From Oscillospiraceae bacterium (lineage in GTDB: Bacteria; Bacillota; Clostridia; Oscillospirales; Acutalibacteraceae): DNA of 64,000 nt. Position numbers and translations under genes: made by a program. The notes beneath the pieces were generated by a model that saw only the letters and a list, made by a program, of their open reading frames with translations, did not search any database and was not told the origin of the DNA. Every line of letters begins with the position of its first letter. The first letter of the stretch is position 1. This document shows, piece after piece, positions 10,811 through 20,575 of the stretch. The stretch spans positions 124,001-188,000 of the forward strand of contig SVNZ01000001.1 of assembly GCA_015066595.1 (NCBI GenBank), given 5' to 3'.

Positions 10811-12817
10811 GTGGATAAATATACAGGAAAGAAACTTGACGGTCGTTATGAAATACGCGAGCTCATCGGTGTCGGTGGTATGGCTAACGTTTATCATTGT
10901 TATGACACTATTGATGACCGTGAGGTTGCGATTAAAATTTTAAAAGACGAGTTCTTAGATAACGAAGATTTTATTCGTAGATTTAAAAACGAATCTAAGG
11001 CTATCGCTGTTTTAAATCACCCTAATATTGTCAGAGTATATGATGTTAGCTTTGGTGATATGATTCAGTATATAGTTATGGAATATATTGATGGTATCAC
11101 TCTCAAAGAGTATATCGAGATGCAAGGTGTGTTAGATTGGAAAGAAACCCTGCACCTGACAACTCAGATTTTGAAGGCTTTACAGCACGCACATGAAAAC
11201 GGGATAGTTCATCGTGATATTAAGCCACAGAATATTATGCTGTTACAAGACGGTACAATAAAAGTAACAGACTTTGGTATTGCACGTTTTTCTTCGAATG
11301 CTACTCGCACTATGACAGAACAAGCGATAGGTTCTGTGCATTACATTGCACCTGAACAGGCCCGTGGCGATAAGACTGACGGAAAAACTGATATTTATTC
11401 AGTTGGTGTAATGATGTATGAAATGCTTACAGGCCGATTACCATTTGATGCTGATTCTGCTGTTTCTGTTGCTTTGATGCAACTACAGACTACACCAAAG
11501 CGTCCTCGTCAGATCAATCCTGAAATTCCTGCAGGTCTTGAAGAAATTACAATTAAAGCAATGCAGAAAACACCTGAAAGCAGATATCATTCAGCGGTTG
11601 TTATGCTTTCTGATATTGAGCGATTCAGACTTAATCCTAGTATCAGCTTTGAATATAAATATTTCGAGGAAAAAACTGGTTATAGCGATGCTGTGAAAAG
11701 GTCTAAAAAAGCTCATGATGATAAATATAATGATATTACTGACGATTATGATGATTCACCTGTGAAGTCACCTGTGCTTTCTGCTATTAAAGGAGTCATT
11801 ATTGCTGCAGTACTTGTTTTAATAGTTTTTGGTGGACTAGCTTTATTTACTGGCTATAAGTCAGCACAGCCAAAAGAAGTGGATGTACCGGATTTTGTTG
11901 GCATGTCTGTTTCTGATGCTAATAATTTGAACAAAGGACAGTTTGTCTTTGAATATGAGAGTCGTTATAGTGATGAGTTTGATGTTGATACTATTATTTA
12001 TCAGACTCCGGAAGCTGGCTCTAAAAAAATAAAAGAAGGCTCTACTATTCAGCTGGTTGTTAATTCATCAGATTCCGATATCGCTATTCCTTATGTTGGT
12101 GTTAATGGTGATCTTGACACTACTGTTGAAAAAATTAAAGAAGTTAATCTTGTTCCTGTGGTACTATATGTAAGTTCAGAAAAAGAAGAGCAGACTGTTG
12201 ATAGTATTTTCCCACCTGTCGGTAGTCAAGTGAAAATTGGATCTACAGTTTATATTTTTGTATCAAAAGGTTCAGTCGAAGATGGCATTGAAATGCCTGA
12301 CTTAACTGGTAAATCTGCTTACGAAGCACAGGTTGTGCTTGAAGAATTAGGTTTTGATAATATTAAAGTTGCATACGATGAAAAAAGTAAAGCGGAGAAA
12401 GATACTGTTATCAGACAAAATCCTGTCACGGGTAGTGTCGTTGAGTCTGATTATGGTATAGTGCTTACATGTTCTAAAGGCGAAAAAGACGAAAAAGAAG
12501 CGACTATTTACGTTGATTTACCTGCAAATGTTAGCAAAGAAGTAGATGTGAAAGTACTCGTTGATGGTGCTGTAGATAAAAAGTACAGCAAGACTGTAAT
12601 CCCATTGTACAACTCTACTTATACTATCAAGGTGAAAGGCACCGAGGTCGTAAAAGTTGTTGTTTTGCTTGATGATAAAGAGTACAGAGAGTATTCTATC
12701 GATTACGATGAGGGTTATGTCACTACTGTAAACGCATATAACTATGTCGATACATCTGCTACAGAACCTCCTGCTGCACCGACCGAGTCACCAACACAAG
12801 AGGATGATGAAGGCTAA
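10811..12817 (+). CDS. prkC: Stk1/PrkC-family Ser/Thr kinase with TM and about three PASTA domains
   Basis: HRDIKPQN, DFGIARF, GSVHYIAPEQARG; TM about 11790-11860; PASTA-like repeats; GTG start. Confidence 0.95.
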   Translation: MDKYTGKKLDGRYEIRELIGVGGMANVYHCYDTIDDREVAIKILKDEFLDNEDFIRRFKNESKAIAVLNHPNIVRVYDVSFGDMIQYIVMEYIDGITLKEYIEMQGVLDWKETLHLTTQILKALQHAHENGIVHRDIKPQNIMLLQDGTIKVTDFGIARFSSNATRTMTEQAIGSVHYIAPEQARGDKTDGKTDIYSVGVMMYEMLTGRLPFDADSAVSVALMQLQTTPKRPRQINPEIPAGLEEITIKAMQKTPESRYHSAVVMLSDIERFRLNPSISFEYKYFEEKTGYSDAVKRSKKAHDDKYNDITDDYDDSPVKSPVLSAIKGVIIAAVLVLIVFGGLALFTGYKSAQPKEVDVPDFVGMSVSDANNLNKGQFVFEYESRYSDEFDVDTIIYQTPEAGSKKIKEGSTIQLVVNSSDSDIAIPYVGVNGDLDTTVEKIKEVNLVPVVLYVSSEKEEQTVDSIFPPVGSQVKIGSTVYIFVSKGSVEDGIEMPDLTGKSAYEAQVVLEELGFDNIKVAYDEKSKAEKDTVIRQNPVTGSVVESDYGIVLTCSKGEKDEKEATIYVDLPANVSKEVDVKVLVDGAVDKKYSKTVIPLYNSTYTIKVKGTEVVKVVVLLDDKEYREYSIDYDEGYVTTVNAYNYVDTSATEPPAAPTESPTQEDDEG

Positions 12818-12820
12818 TTT

Positions 12821-13711
12821 ATGACTAAATTGACAGGTATAATTATTAAAATCACGGGCGGATTTTATTACGTTGAAGTTAATGATACAGTATATGAATG
12901 TAAGGCTCGTGGCGTTTTTAGAAAGCGTGGCTTTACTCCGCTTGTTGGTGATCGAGTAGTTATCGATGTTCCACAGGATGGATATTGTTCTATCAATTCT
13001 ATCTGTGAGCGAAAAAACTCTCTCGTAAGACCTGCTCTTGCGAACCTTGATGTTCTGGTTATTGTTAGTTCTGTTGTTGAGCCTAACATTAACACGTATA
13101 TTATAGATAAGATGATTTGCGCAGCGGTTGAGAAAGATATTGAGCCTGTTGTTGTTTTTTCAAAAACAGATCTTCAATCTTGTCAAGATTATATTGAAAT
13201 ATACAAACAGTCTAACATCAAAGCTATCGAATACTCTAGTGTAACTATGAAAGGCTTAGAAGAAATCAAATCAATACTTAATGGTAAGGTTTCGGCTTTT
13301 TCGGGGAACACTGGAGTTGGTAAGTCTACTTTGCTAAACGCATTGTTTCCTGAATTGTCACTTGAAACAGGTGAGATAAGCGATAAGCTTGGCCGTGGAC
13401 GCCACACTACAAGAACAGTTGAGTTGTTTAAGTGCTTCGGCGGTTATGTTGCTGACACTCCGGGCTTTTCTACTGTAGATTTAGATAGATATGAGATTAT
13501 TAAAAAAGACGATTTGCAGTATTGTTTTCCAGAGTTTTCTGAATATATAGGTGATTGTCAGTTTACTTCATGTGCACACGTGTGTGAAAAAGGCTGTGCT
13601 GTTATTAAGGCGGTAGTAGATGGGGTTATCCCAAAATCTCGCCACGACAGCTATGTAAGAATGTACAATGAAGTGAAAGATTTGAAAGACTGGCAGTTAC
13701 CTAAAAAATAA
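12821..13711 (+). CDS. rsgA: Ribosome small subunit-dependent GTPase A
   Basis: GNTGVGKSTLLNALFP, DTPGFSTVDL, C-terminal Cys/His zinc motif. Confidence 0.95.
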   Translation: MTKLTGIIIKITGGFYYVEVNDTVYECKARGVFRKRGFTPLVGDRVVIDVPQDGYCSINSICERKNSLVRPALANLDVLVIVSSVVEPNINTYIIDKMICAAVEKDIEPVVVFSKTDLQSCQDYIEIYKQSNIKAIEYSSVTMKGLEEIKSILNGKVSAFSGNTGVGKSTLLNALFPELSLETGEISDKLGRGRHTTRTVELFKCFGGYVADTPGFSTVDLDRYEIIKKDDLQYCFPEFSEYIGDCQFTSCAHVCEKGCAVIKAVVDGVIPKSRHDSYVRMYNEVKDLKDWQLPKK

Positions 13712-13743
13712 ATTATAATTCTTATTTACAAAAATGTAATGGC

Positions 13744-13778
13744 ATAAATCAGTAGTGTTACTTGTATTACTGATTTAT
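13744..13778. repeat. Inverted repeat ATAAATCAGTA / TACTGATTTAT
   Basis: Perfect 11-nt arms, 13-nt spacer, just upstream of a TATAAT-like hexamer at 13786-13791. Confidence 0.6.
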
Positions 13779-13836
13779 CATATGCTATAATACATTAGCA
13801 AAATTTGTTGATGTGACTTTTTGAGGGGGATACTAT

Positions 13837-15456
13837 ATGCCTTTATGTATGGGTTGTCTTAATGAGATTACTAACTCATCAGCTAGATGTGAAAACTGTG
13901 GCTTTGATAACTCTGTACCACAGAACGCTCCGTTCTTACCATATGGCACAGTTTTAAATAATAAATATGTTGTAGCAAAAGATTTATCTACTAATGGTGA
14001 AAGCACATGCTATTTGGGTTATGATAAGACAACAGGAAAAGTTATCACTATTAGAGAGTTTTTGCCTATTGGTTTATTTAGCAGAGATCAGGATGAAAAG
14101 ATTATCACAATTTTGCCTGATGCAGTTACTAATTATAGCGTTGCTGTAGCTGATTTCGAGACATATTACAGAAAGATTATGTCTTTGTCTGATATGTCAG
14201 CAATGATTGTTATTGATGACATATTCAGAGAAAATAATACGTGTTATGTTATTGAGGAGACTAATGACCACATTCCTTTTAGTGATTATGTAAAGAAAAA
14301 TGGAGGTCAGCTAGACTGGGATGTTGCACGTCCGTTGTTTATGCCAATCATTTCTTTACTAGAAGCATTGCATAAGGTTGGTATCGGACACTACGCAGTT
14401 TCTCCTTCTAACTTATTTGTTAATTCTGAGGGCAAGCTTATACTTACTGGTTTTTCTACTGAAAATGAGCGTAAGCGTGGCACTATGCTAAAATCACAGT
14501 TATTTAGTGGTTGTGCAGCTCCTGAACAGTATCGTAATGATAATGTTCTTGATGCTTCTACTGATGTTTATGGTTTTACTGCGACACTTTTCTTTGCTCT
14601 TACCGGGAAATTACCCGCTAATGCAAAAGAGAGAACAAAAGACTCACGACTTCTAATTTCCACCAACACTGTAAAAAGACTTCCACCACACGTTGTATCT
14701 ACACTTGCTAATGGTTTGCAGATGCGCAGGGATGTGCGTATATCTGATTTTGAAGAGTTACGTTCTCAGCTTTCTGTTGCTTCTACTGTACAGGCTATAC
14801 AGGAAGAGATTTCCAGAACTGCAAGTATGACTCCAATCAAAAAGGATGATGGTAGTAAATCAAAGGTTAGTGCTACTGCTGTGGGCATCGTAGCTACTAT
14901 TGTAGCTTTGCTTGTTTTTTCTGCTGTAGGCTTATATTGGTTGTCTATAAATCCGCTTAAGGGGTTATTTATTGACGAAACAGTAGCTCCAACAATGGTT
15001 GCATCTACCGAAGATTGGACTGGACCGGTTGTTGCTGATTATACGGGAAAATCATACGAAGATGTTGTAGCGTCTGCTGAAGCTGATGGTTCTATCACAC
15101 TTAAGGTTTCTGCTGATGGTGAGTTTAGTGATTCCGTACCACAAGGATATGTCGTTTCGCAAACTCCTGCAGCTGGCGAACCTATTACTTCTAATAGCTC
15201 TGTTTTATATGTTGTACTTAGTAAAGGTCCTGAGATGAAGGAGCTTCCTGAAGTTGCTGATAAATCTTTAGAAGATGCTTCAAAAGAGTTGATTGAACTC
15301 GGTTTTATTGTATTACAAGATACTGAATACAGCGGTTCTTATTCAGAGGGAACCGTTATGGGTTATTCTAACTTTAAAGCAGGAGATAAGGTTGAATCTG
15401 GTTCTGAGATAACTTTGCGAGTAAGTAAAGGCACAGAAGTGACTGACGAAGAATAA
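13837..15456 (+). CDS. Kinase-like protein (probable pseudokinase): N-terminal zinc ribbon, degenerate kinase fold, TM, two PASTA domains
   Basis: CMGC-x10-CENC; IREFLP in place of IKEYFP; HYAVSPSN in place of HRDISPDN; LTGFS in place of IDFG; conserved AAPEQY and TDVYGF; C-terminal PASTA repeats. Confidence 0.88.
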   Translation: MPLCMGCLNEITNSSARCENCGFDNSVPQNAPFLPYGTVLNNKYVVAKDLSTNGESTCYLGYDKTTGKVITIREFLPIGLFSRDQDEKIITILPDAVTNYSVAVADFETYYRKIMSLSDMSAMIVIDDIFRENNTCYVIEETNDHIPFSDYVKKNGGQLDWDVARPLFMPIISLLEALHKVGIGHYAVSPSNLFVNSEGKLILTGFSTENERKRGTMLKSQLFSGCAAPEQYRNDNVLDASTDVYGFTATLFFALTGKLPANAKERTKDSRLLISTNTVKRLPPHVVSTLANGLQMRRDVRISDFEELRSQLSVASTVQAIQEEISRTASMTPIKKDDGSKSKVSATAVGIVATIVALLVFSAVGLYWLSINPLKGLFIDETVAPTMVASTEDWTGPVVADYTGKSYEDVVASAEADGSITLKVSADGEFSDSVPQGYVVSQTPAAGEPITSNSSVLYVVLSKGPEMKELPEVADKSLEDASKELIELGFIVLQDTEYSGSYSEGTVMGYSNFKAGDKVESGSEITLRVSKGTEVTDEE

Positions 15457-15457
15457 A

Positions 15458-15490
15458 AAACAGGTGGGTTTTCGCCCACCTGTCTTTATA
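15458..15490 (+). terminator. Rho-independent terminator
   Basis: ACAGGTGGG ttttcg CCCACCTGT hairpin followed by T-rich tract. Confidence 0.75.
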
Positions 15491-15497
15491 TTGCTAA

Positions 15498-16166
15498 TTA
15501 TTTTTTGAATTTCATATTACTTTCCGCATGTTGTATTAGATTGAATACAGAACTGGCTATCTGCGGATATTCTGATGCAATAGTATCTGGAGAAATTTGT
15601 AGCGCTGCACTTTGTTTAATAAAATCGTTTTTACAATTTTCGTCTGTAGCGCTTGAAACTCTTGTTGACAGTATGTTCATCGCAGCGTTTGAAAATCCGC
15701 TATATACTTCTGAATGTACAGCAAACATATCCTGTGGATTTTCCTTGTTGGCTGAATATATTTTTCTGAACATATTGTACGTAGCTAGCATTAAGTAGTT
15801 TGATACATTGTTAGATAATTTTCGATTCCCGATTTTGATCAAATAGTCATATAGTACACCCTGAGTGTTTTGGATTAGCTTTTTATTTACAATCTGGGAC
15901 ACAGCATCACGTTTAGCTTTTGTCATTTCATCACTTATATCAGTGATATCACTGTACCTTTGGGGTGTTCGTCCTAGAAGATAGTCACATGATACATCGT
16001 AATAATCTGCGATTTTTATGAGAAATTCAAGACCACATTCACGAATTCCTTTTTCGTAGTGTGAGAGTAGTGCTTGAGAAACACCAAGATCTGAAGCAAC
16101 CTGCTTTTGACTTAAATTTTTTTCTTTTCTTAGTAATGTAATTATTCTGGAAAAATCTTTTTTCAT
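15498..16166 (-). CDS. XRE-family HTH transcriptional regulator
   Basis: LRKEKNLSQKQVASDLGVSQALLSHYEKGIRE...ADYYDVSCDYLLGRT. Confidence 0.9.
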   Translation of the reverse strand: MKKDFSRIITLLRKEKNLSQKQVASDLGVSQALLSHYEKGIRECGLEFLIKIADYYDVSCDYLLGRTPQRYSDITDISDEMTKAKRDAVSQIVNKKLIQNTQGVLYDYLIKIGNRKLSNNVSNYLMLATYNMFRKIYSANKENPQDMFAVHSEVYSGFSNAAMNILSTRVSSATDENCKNDFIKQSAALQISPDTIASEYPQIASSVFNLIQHAESNMKFKK

Positions 16167-16236
16167 TTGTATTCCACCTTAAATATTATACAAATAGTAT
16201 ATAATATATATTACATTTTGTAAAGTCGGAGGGTTT

Positions 16237-16869
16237 ATGAAATCATATAAAATACACTTAATACGACATGGAGCTATTGAAGATACTTTAAGTGGTGCTT
16301 ATATCGGCACTACAGACGTACCTTTATCGGATGAGGGTAAACGTCAGCTAAAGCTACTTGACCATAATATGGATTATCCTTATGCGTCTGTTGTCTTTAC
16401 AAGTCCATTGAAACGTTGTAAAGAGACCTGCAAGCTTATATATAGTCATCTTGAACCGGTTGTTATTGAACAGCTTATTGAGTGTAACTTCGGCGAATGG
16501 GAAGGCAAGACAGCTGACGAGTTATCAGATAGTGAAGAATTCAAAAAATGGCTTGCCGGTGATAACGAAGTAAAACCACCTAAAGGAGAAAGCAATGCTG
16601 ACTTTACTCGCAGAATTTGTTTGATGTTTGAAAGTATTGTCAACGGACTTATCAAAACAGGAACAACTGATTGTGCTATTGTTACACATGGTGGTATTAT
16701 TATGACACTTTTAGCTGTTTATGGTTTACCCCAAGCTAAACCTTTTGATTGGGCTTGTGATAACGGATACGGTTACTCTATGCGTATTACGCCGATGCTT
16801 TGGCAGAGAGATAAAGTCGCTGAGGTTTATAACCTGATTCCAAATGAAAAAGAAAAAGACGAAGATTAA
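16237..16869 (+). CDS. Histidine phosphatase family protein (phosphoglycerate mutase-like)
   Basis: IHLIRHGAIED RHG motif; VTHGGI. Confidence 0.9.
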   Translation: MKSYKIHLIRHGAIEDTLSGAYIGTTDVPLSDEGKRQLKLLDHNMDYPYASVVFTSPLKRCKETCKLIYSHLEPVVIEQLIECNFGEWEGKTADELSDSEEFKKWLAGDNEVKPPKGESNADFTRRICLMFESIVNGLIKTGTTDCAIVTHGGIIMTLLAVYGLPQAKPFDWACDNGYGYSMRITPMLWQRDKVAEVYNLIPNEKEKDED

Positions 16870-16899
16870 AAAAGCACTGCTTTAAGCAGTGCTTTTTTA
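16868..16899. terminator. Bidirectional Rho-independent terminator between convergent genes
   Basis: AAAAAGCACTGC tttaa GCAGTGCTTTTTT. Confidence 0.8.
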
Positions 16900-18066
16900 T
16901 ATTCTTGCGACATTTGTTTCTTTTGCAGCTTTGACGACTGCTTTTGCTACCTCTTGTCCAATTCGCTTATCTAACGGATCTGGTAAGATGAAATCTACTG
17001 ACAATTCGTTATCTTTTACAAGATCTGCTATAGCTTGAGTTGAAGCTACTTTCATGTTTTCATTAATTTCGCTTGCTCTGCAATCGAGAGCGCCTCTGAA
17101 AATTCCCGGAAAAGCGAGTACGTTATTGATTTGATTCGGAAAATCAGAGCGTCCTGTGCCTACTATAAAAGCACCGTATTCCTTAGCTTTATCAGGCATA
17201 ATTTCAGGAGTAGGGTTAGCCATAGCGAAAACAATCGGTTTTTCACTCATAGACTCAATCATTTCTTTAGTAACAATATTAGGAGCAGATACACCGATGA
17301 ATACATCGGCGCTTATCATAGCATCTGATAAATTGCCACTAATTTTTTCAGGATTAGTGATTTTAGCCATCTCTCTTTGAGCTACATTGAATTTATCAGT
17401 GTCGTCAATGATCCCTAACCTGTCAACCATAATAAGGTTTTTGACACCCAGATTTAGTAAGTGCTTTCCAATTGCGATGCCTGCTGAGCCGGCACCATTT
17501 ATAATGAGTTTAATTTCATCAATTTTTTTGCCAGTGAGTTTAAGAGCGTTCAATAAAGCAGCTCCTACAACTATAGCAGTGCCGTGCTGATCATCATGGA
17601 ATACAGGAATGTCACATTTTTCTTTTAATTTTGCTTCGATTTCAAAACATCGAGGTGCAGATATATCCTCAAGATTTATTCCACCGAAGCTTCCGCTTAT
17701 CATGAAAACTGTGTTTACAATTTCATCGACATCTTTGCTTTTTACACAGATAGGGAAGGCGTCAACATCAGCAAACTCTTTAAACAAAGCGCATTTACCT
17801 TCCATAACCGGCATACCGGCCTCTGGACCGATGTCACCAAGTCCCAGTACAGCAGTGCCATCTGTGACAACCGCAACAAGATTGTTTCTCCTGGTTAGCT
17901 CATACGACTTATTTATATCTTTTTGTATTTCCAAACACGGTTGAGCGACTCCTGGTGTGTATGCTAGCGATAAGTCTTCTCTAGTATTGATAGGAACAGC
18001 AGATTTAATCTCAATCTTACCATTCCATTCATAGTGTTTATTTAGTGATTGTTCTTTAATATCCAT
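16897..18066 (-). CDS. NAD(P)-dependent malic enzyme
   Basis: SLAYTPGVAQPC, VTDGTAVLGLGDIGPEAGMPVMEGK, INGAGSAGIAIG. Confidence 0.94.
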   Translation of the reverse strand: MDIKEQSLNKHYEWNGKIEIKSAVPINTREDLSLAYTPGVAQPCLEIQKDINKSYELTRRNNLVAVVTDGTAVLGLGDIGPEAGMPVMEGKCALFKEFADVDAFPICVKSKDVDEIVNTVFMISGSFGGINLEDISAPRCFEIEAKLKEKCDIPVFHDDQHGTAIVVGAALLNALKLTGKKIDEIKLIINGAGSAGIAIGKHLLNLGVKNLIMVDRLGIIDDTDKFNVAQREMAKITNPEKISGNLSDAMISADVFIGVSAPNIVTKEMIESMSEKPIVFAMANPTPEIMPDKAKEYGAFIVGTGRSDFPNQINNVLAFPGIFRGALDCRASEINENMKVASTQAIADLVKDNELSVDFILPDPLDKRIGQEVAKAVVKAAKETNVARI

Positions 18067-18081
18067 ATAATACCTTAATAT

Positions 18082-18109
18082 TTGACTTTTAAAATAATTA
18101 TATTATAAT
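18082..18109 (+). promoter_or_regulatory. SigA-type promoter for rnpB
   Basis: TTGACT (18082-18087), 16-nt spacer, TATAAT (18104-18109). Confidence 0.7.
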
Positions 18110-18115
18110 GTATGT

Positions 18116-18465
18116 GCGAGTAAATCAGGCAGTTGCGGGCAATGTGTGAAAACATATGTCCGAGGAAAGTCCGGGCTCCATAGAGCAAGAATAACGGCTA
18201 ACGGCCGCCGGGGGCGACCCTAGGGATAGTGCAACAGAAATAAACCGCCACTCTTTGTGGTAAGGATGGAAAGGCGAGGTAAGAGCTCACCGGGGTTGGG
18301 GAGACCCAACTGCCATGTAAACCCTATTCGGAGCAACACCGTGGTAAGACGTATGTGCCTGCTCGGCAAGTCTTTTGGAGGTGGCGTTGAGCTGATGCGG
18401 TAACGCTCAGCCAAGATAGATGACTGCCAAATACAAAACCCGGCTTATAGATTTAGTCGCATTAA
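18116..18465 (+). ncRNA. rnpB: RNase P RNA, bacterial class A-like; ends approximate
   Basis: GAGGAAAGTCCGGGCTCCATAGAGCA...ACGGCCGCCGGGGGCGACCCTAGGGATAGTGCAACAGAAATAAACCGCC core signature; terminal CCCGGCTTATAG. Confidence 0.95.
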
Positions 18466-18466
18466 A

Positions 18467-18490
18467 ACACCCGAAAGGGTGTTTTTTTAT
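18467..18490 (+). terminator. Rho-independent terminator of rnpB
   Basis: ACACCC gaaa GGGTGT TTTTTT. Confidence 0.8.
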
Positions 18491-19938
18491 TTATTATTTT
18501 TCTTTAGAAGTTCGTGTTTAATATCCCACAATCCTTGAGATAAGTCTACATAATATGTGTGTGGATTTTCGAAACGTTTCACTTCATCCCATAGCGTGTC
18601 TATGTGTGCTTTACAGTAGTGCTTTATATGCTCTAGTGTTGGCATTTCCTCAATTGGTTTTCCGTTTTCAAAGTATTTTTTCATCAATGGTATCGCAATA
18701 AAGTTATCTACAGTCTTGCGTTTCCATGTGTGTTCCGGATCAAAAAGCTCATAAGGCTTGCTGTCATCAATCTTTTCATCATGTAGCGAAATTACGTCAG
18801 CCATAGCTTTGTTAGTATCTTTATCATAAAGTCTCCATACTTTTTTAAAGCATGGGGTAGTTATTTTTTCTACATTTTCGCTGATTTTTATTTTAGGAGT
18901 TATATTGCCGTTTTCATCTTCTACAGCAACAAGTTTATAAACACCACCGAATACCGGTTGTGATGATGAAGTGATTAAACGTTCGCCAACACCAAAGGTA
19001 TCAACCTGAGCACCTTGTAACAGCATATCTCTGATGATGTATTCATCCAGTGAATTAGATGCGCATATTTTGCAATCTGGAAAACCTGCATCGTCTAGCA
19101 TTTTTCTTGCTTTTTTAGAGAGATAAGTTATATCACCGCTATCTATTCTTATTCCGACAGGTCTATATCCGTTAGGAACCAGTTCCTCATTGAATACTTT
19201 GATAGCGTTTGGGATTCCTGATTTTAATACATTATATGTATCTACAAGTAGTGTACAGGAATTAGGATATCTTCTGGCATATGCTCTGAAAGCATCTATT
19301 TCACTATCAAACATTTGCACCCAGCTATGCGCCATTGTACCAAGTGCGGGTATTTCAAGATCTCTGTCGGCAATAGCACAAGCTGTACCTACGCAACCGC
19401 CGATATATGCTGCTCTTGCGCCATAGACAGCACCATCAAACCCTTGTGCTCTGCGAGAACCGAATTCCATTACTGCTCGACTTTCAGCAGCTCTTACGAT
19501 TCTGTTTGCTTTTGTTGCTATCAGACTCTGGTGGTTAATACATAGCAGTATCATTGTTTCAACAAATTGTGCTTGTATAACCGGTCCTTTAACCGTGACA
19601 ATAGGTTCACCGGGGAATATAGGTGTTCCTTCAGGAATAGCCCAAACATCGCAAGAAAACTCAAAATCTCTCATATATTTAAGAAAATCTTCTGAGAACA
19701 GCTTTTTTCTTCTTAAATATTCAATGTCCTCATTAGTGAATTTCAGATTATTTAGATAATTGACCATTTGCTCTACGCCGGCCATTATTGCGAAACCACC
19801 TTTGTCAGGGTTTTTTCTGTAGAACATATCAAAATAGGCTATTTTATCTTTAAAACCGTTTTCAAAATAGCCGCCAGCCATTGTTATTTCATAGAAGTCA
19901 GTTAGTAAAGTGAGATTTCTCTTAACATTATCTGTCAT
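18487..19938 (-). CDS. pncB: Nicotinate phosphoribosyltransferase
   Basis: LTDFYEITMAGGYF, GTMAHSWVQ, GIRIDSGDITYLS. Confidence 0.94.
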   Translation of the reverse strand: MTDNVKRNLTLLTDFYEITMAGGYFENGFKDKIAYFDMFYRKNPDKGGFAIMAGVEQMVNYLNNLKFTNEDIEYLRRKKLFSEDFLKYMRDFEFSCDVWAIPEGTPIFPGEPIVTVKGPVIQAQFVETMILLCINHQSLIATKANRIVRAAESRAVMEFGSRRAQGFDGAVYGARAAYIGGCVGTACAIADRDLEIPALGTMAHSWVQMFDSEIDAFRAYARRYPNSCTLLVDTYNVLKSGIPNAIKVFNEELVPNGYRPVGIRIDSGDITYLSKKARKMLDDAGFPDCKICASNSLDEYIIRDMLLQGAQVDTFGVGERLITSSSQPVFGGVYKLVAVEDENGNITPKIKISENVEKITTPCFKKVWRLYDKDTNKAMADVISLHDEKIDDSKPYELFDPEHTWKRKTVDNFIAIPLMKKYFENGKPIEEMPTLEHIKHYCKAHIDTLWDEVKRFENPHTYYVDLSQGLWDIKHELLKKNNK

Positions 19939-20211
19939 ATATACATCCTCCTAATGTTTTTTCGAATTTGTTCTTATTATAGCACAAAAAGTAACTAAAA
20001 ACATTACAGATTTTGCTAAAAAATTAAAGTTTTGTAACGTTTTTGGTAAAAATATTTCATTTTTTTAAATTTTCTTACAAAAAAGACTTGTTTTTTTTCT
20101 AATTATGTATTATACTAGCCTTACGTTAGATTTTTGCGTTTAAAGAATTTCTATACAGAATTATCTAAAAGAAATTAATTACTACTAAATATATAGTTGG
20201 GGAGAATTATA

Positions 20212-20463
20212 ATGAGATTACGTAAACAAGAACTTGGCGACCGTAATGTGGTTGGAGCTAGAGTAGAAGCTGCTCGTAAAAAAAGAGGTATGAAGCAGAA
20301 GGAACTTCTGGCACAGCTTCAGGTAAACGGTGTAGATATGAACGCGTCTGGTCTTTCTAAACTTGAAGGTCAGATCAGATATGTAACTGATGTTGAGCTA
20401 ATTGCTTTAGCTGACATCCTCGAAGTGTCTGTTGATTTCTTACTTGGCAGAGCTTCACAATAA
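20212..20463 (+). CDS. Small XRE-family HTH regulator
   Basis: VGARVEAARKKRGMKQKELLAQLQ...LADILEVSVDFLLGRA; SD GGGGAG; start 20212 preferred over 20197. Confidence 0.85.
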   Translation: MRLRKQELGDRNVVGARVEAARKKRGMKQKELLAQLQVNGVDMNASGLSKLEGQIRYVTDVELIALADILEVSVDFLLGRASQ

Positions 20464-20575
20464 AATTTGAGTTTTTCCAGCATTTTGGTTTCTGTTTTTC
20501 AGGCGGTAAGTTTATCTTGCCGCCTGAATTTTTTTATATAATTATCTCATACTTTAAATAGTGTGGGGTGATATT

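Noticed and set aside
10070-15456. Kinase/phosphatase/pseudokinase run considered as a defence system
   Set aside because: prpC-prkC-rsgA is a standard core locus in Firmicutes; no nuclease, effector or mobile-element context.
18220-18414. 64-aa minus-strand ORF
   Set aside because: Lies inside the RNase P RNA gene.
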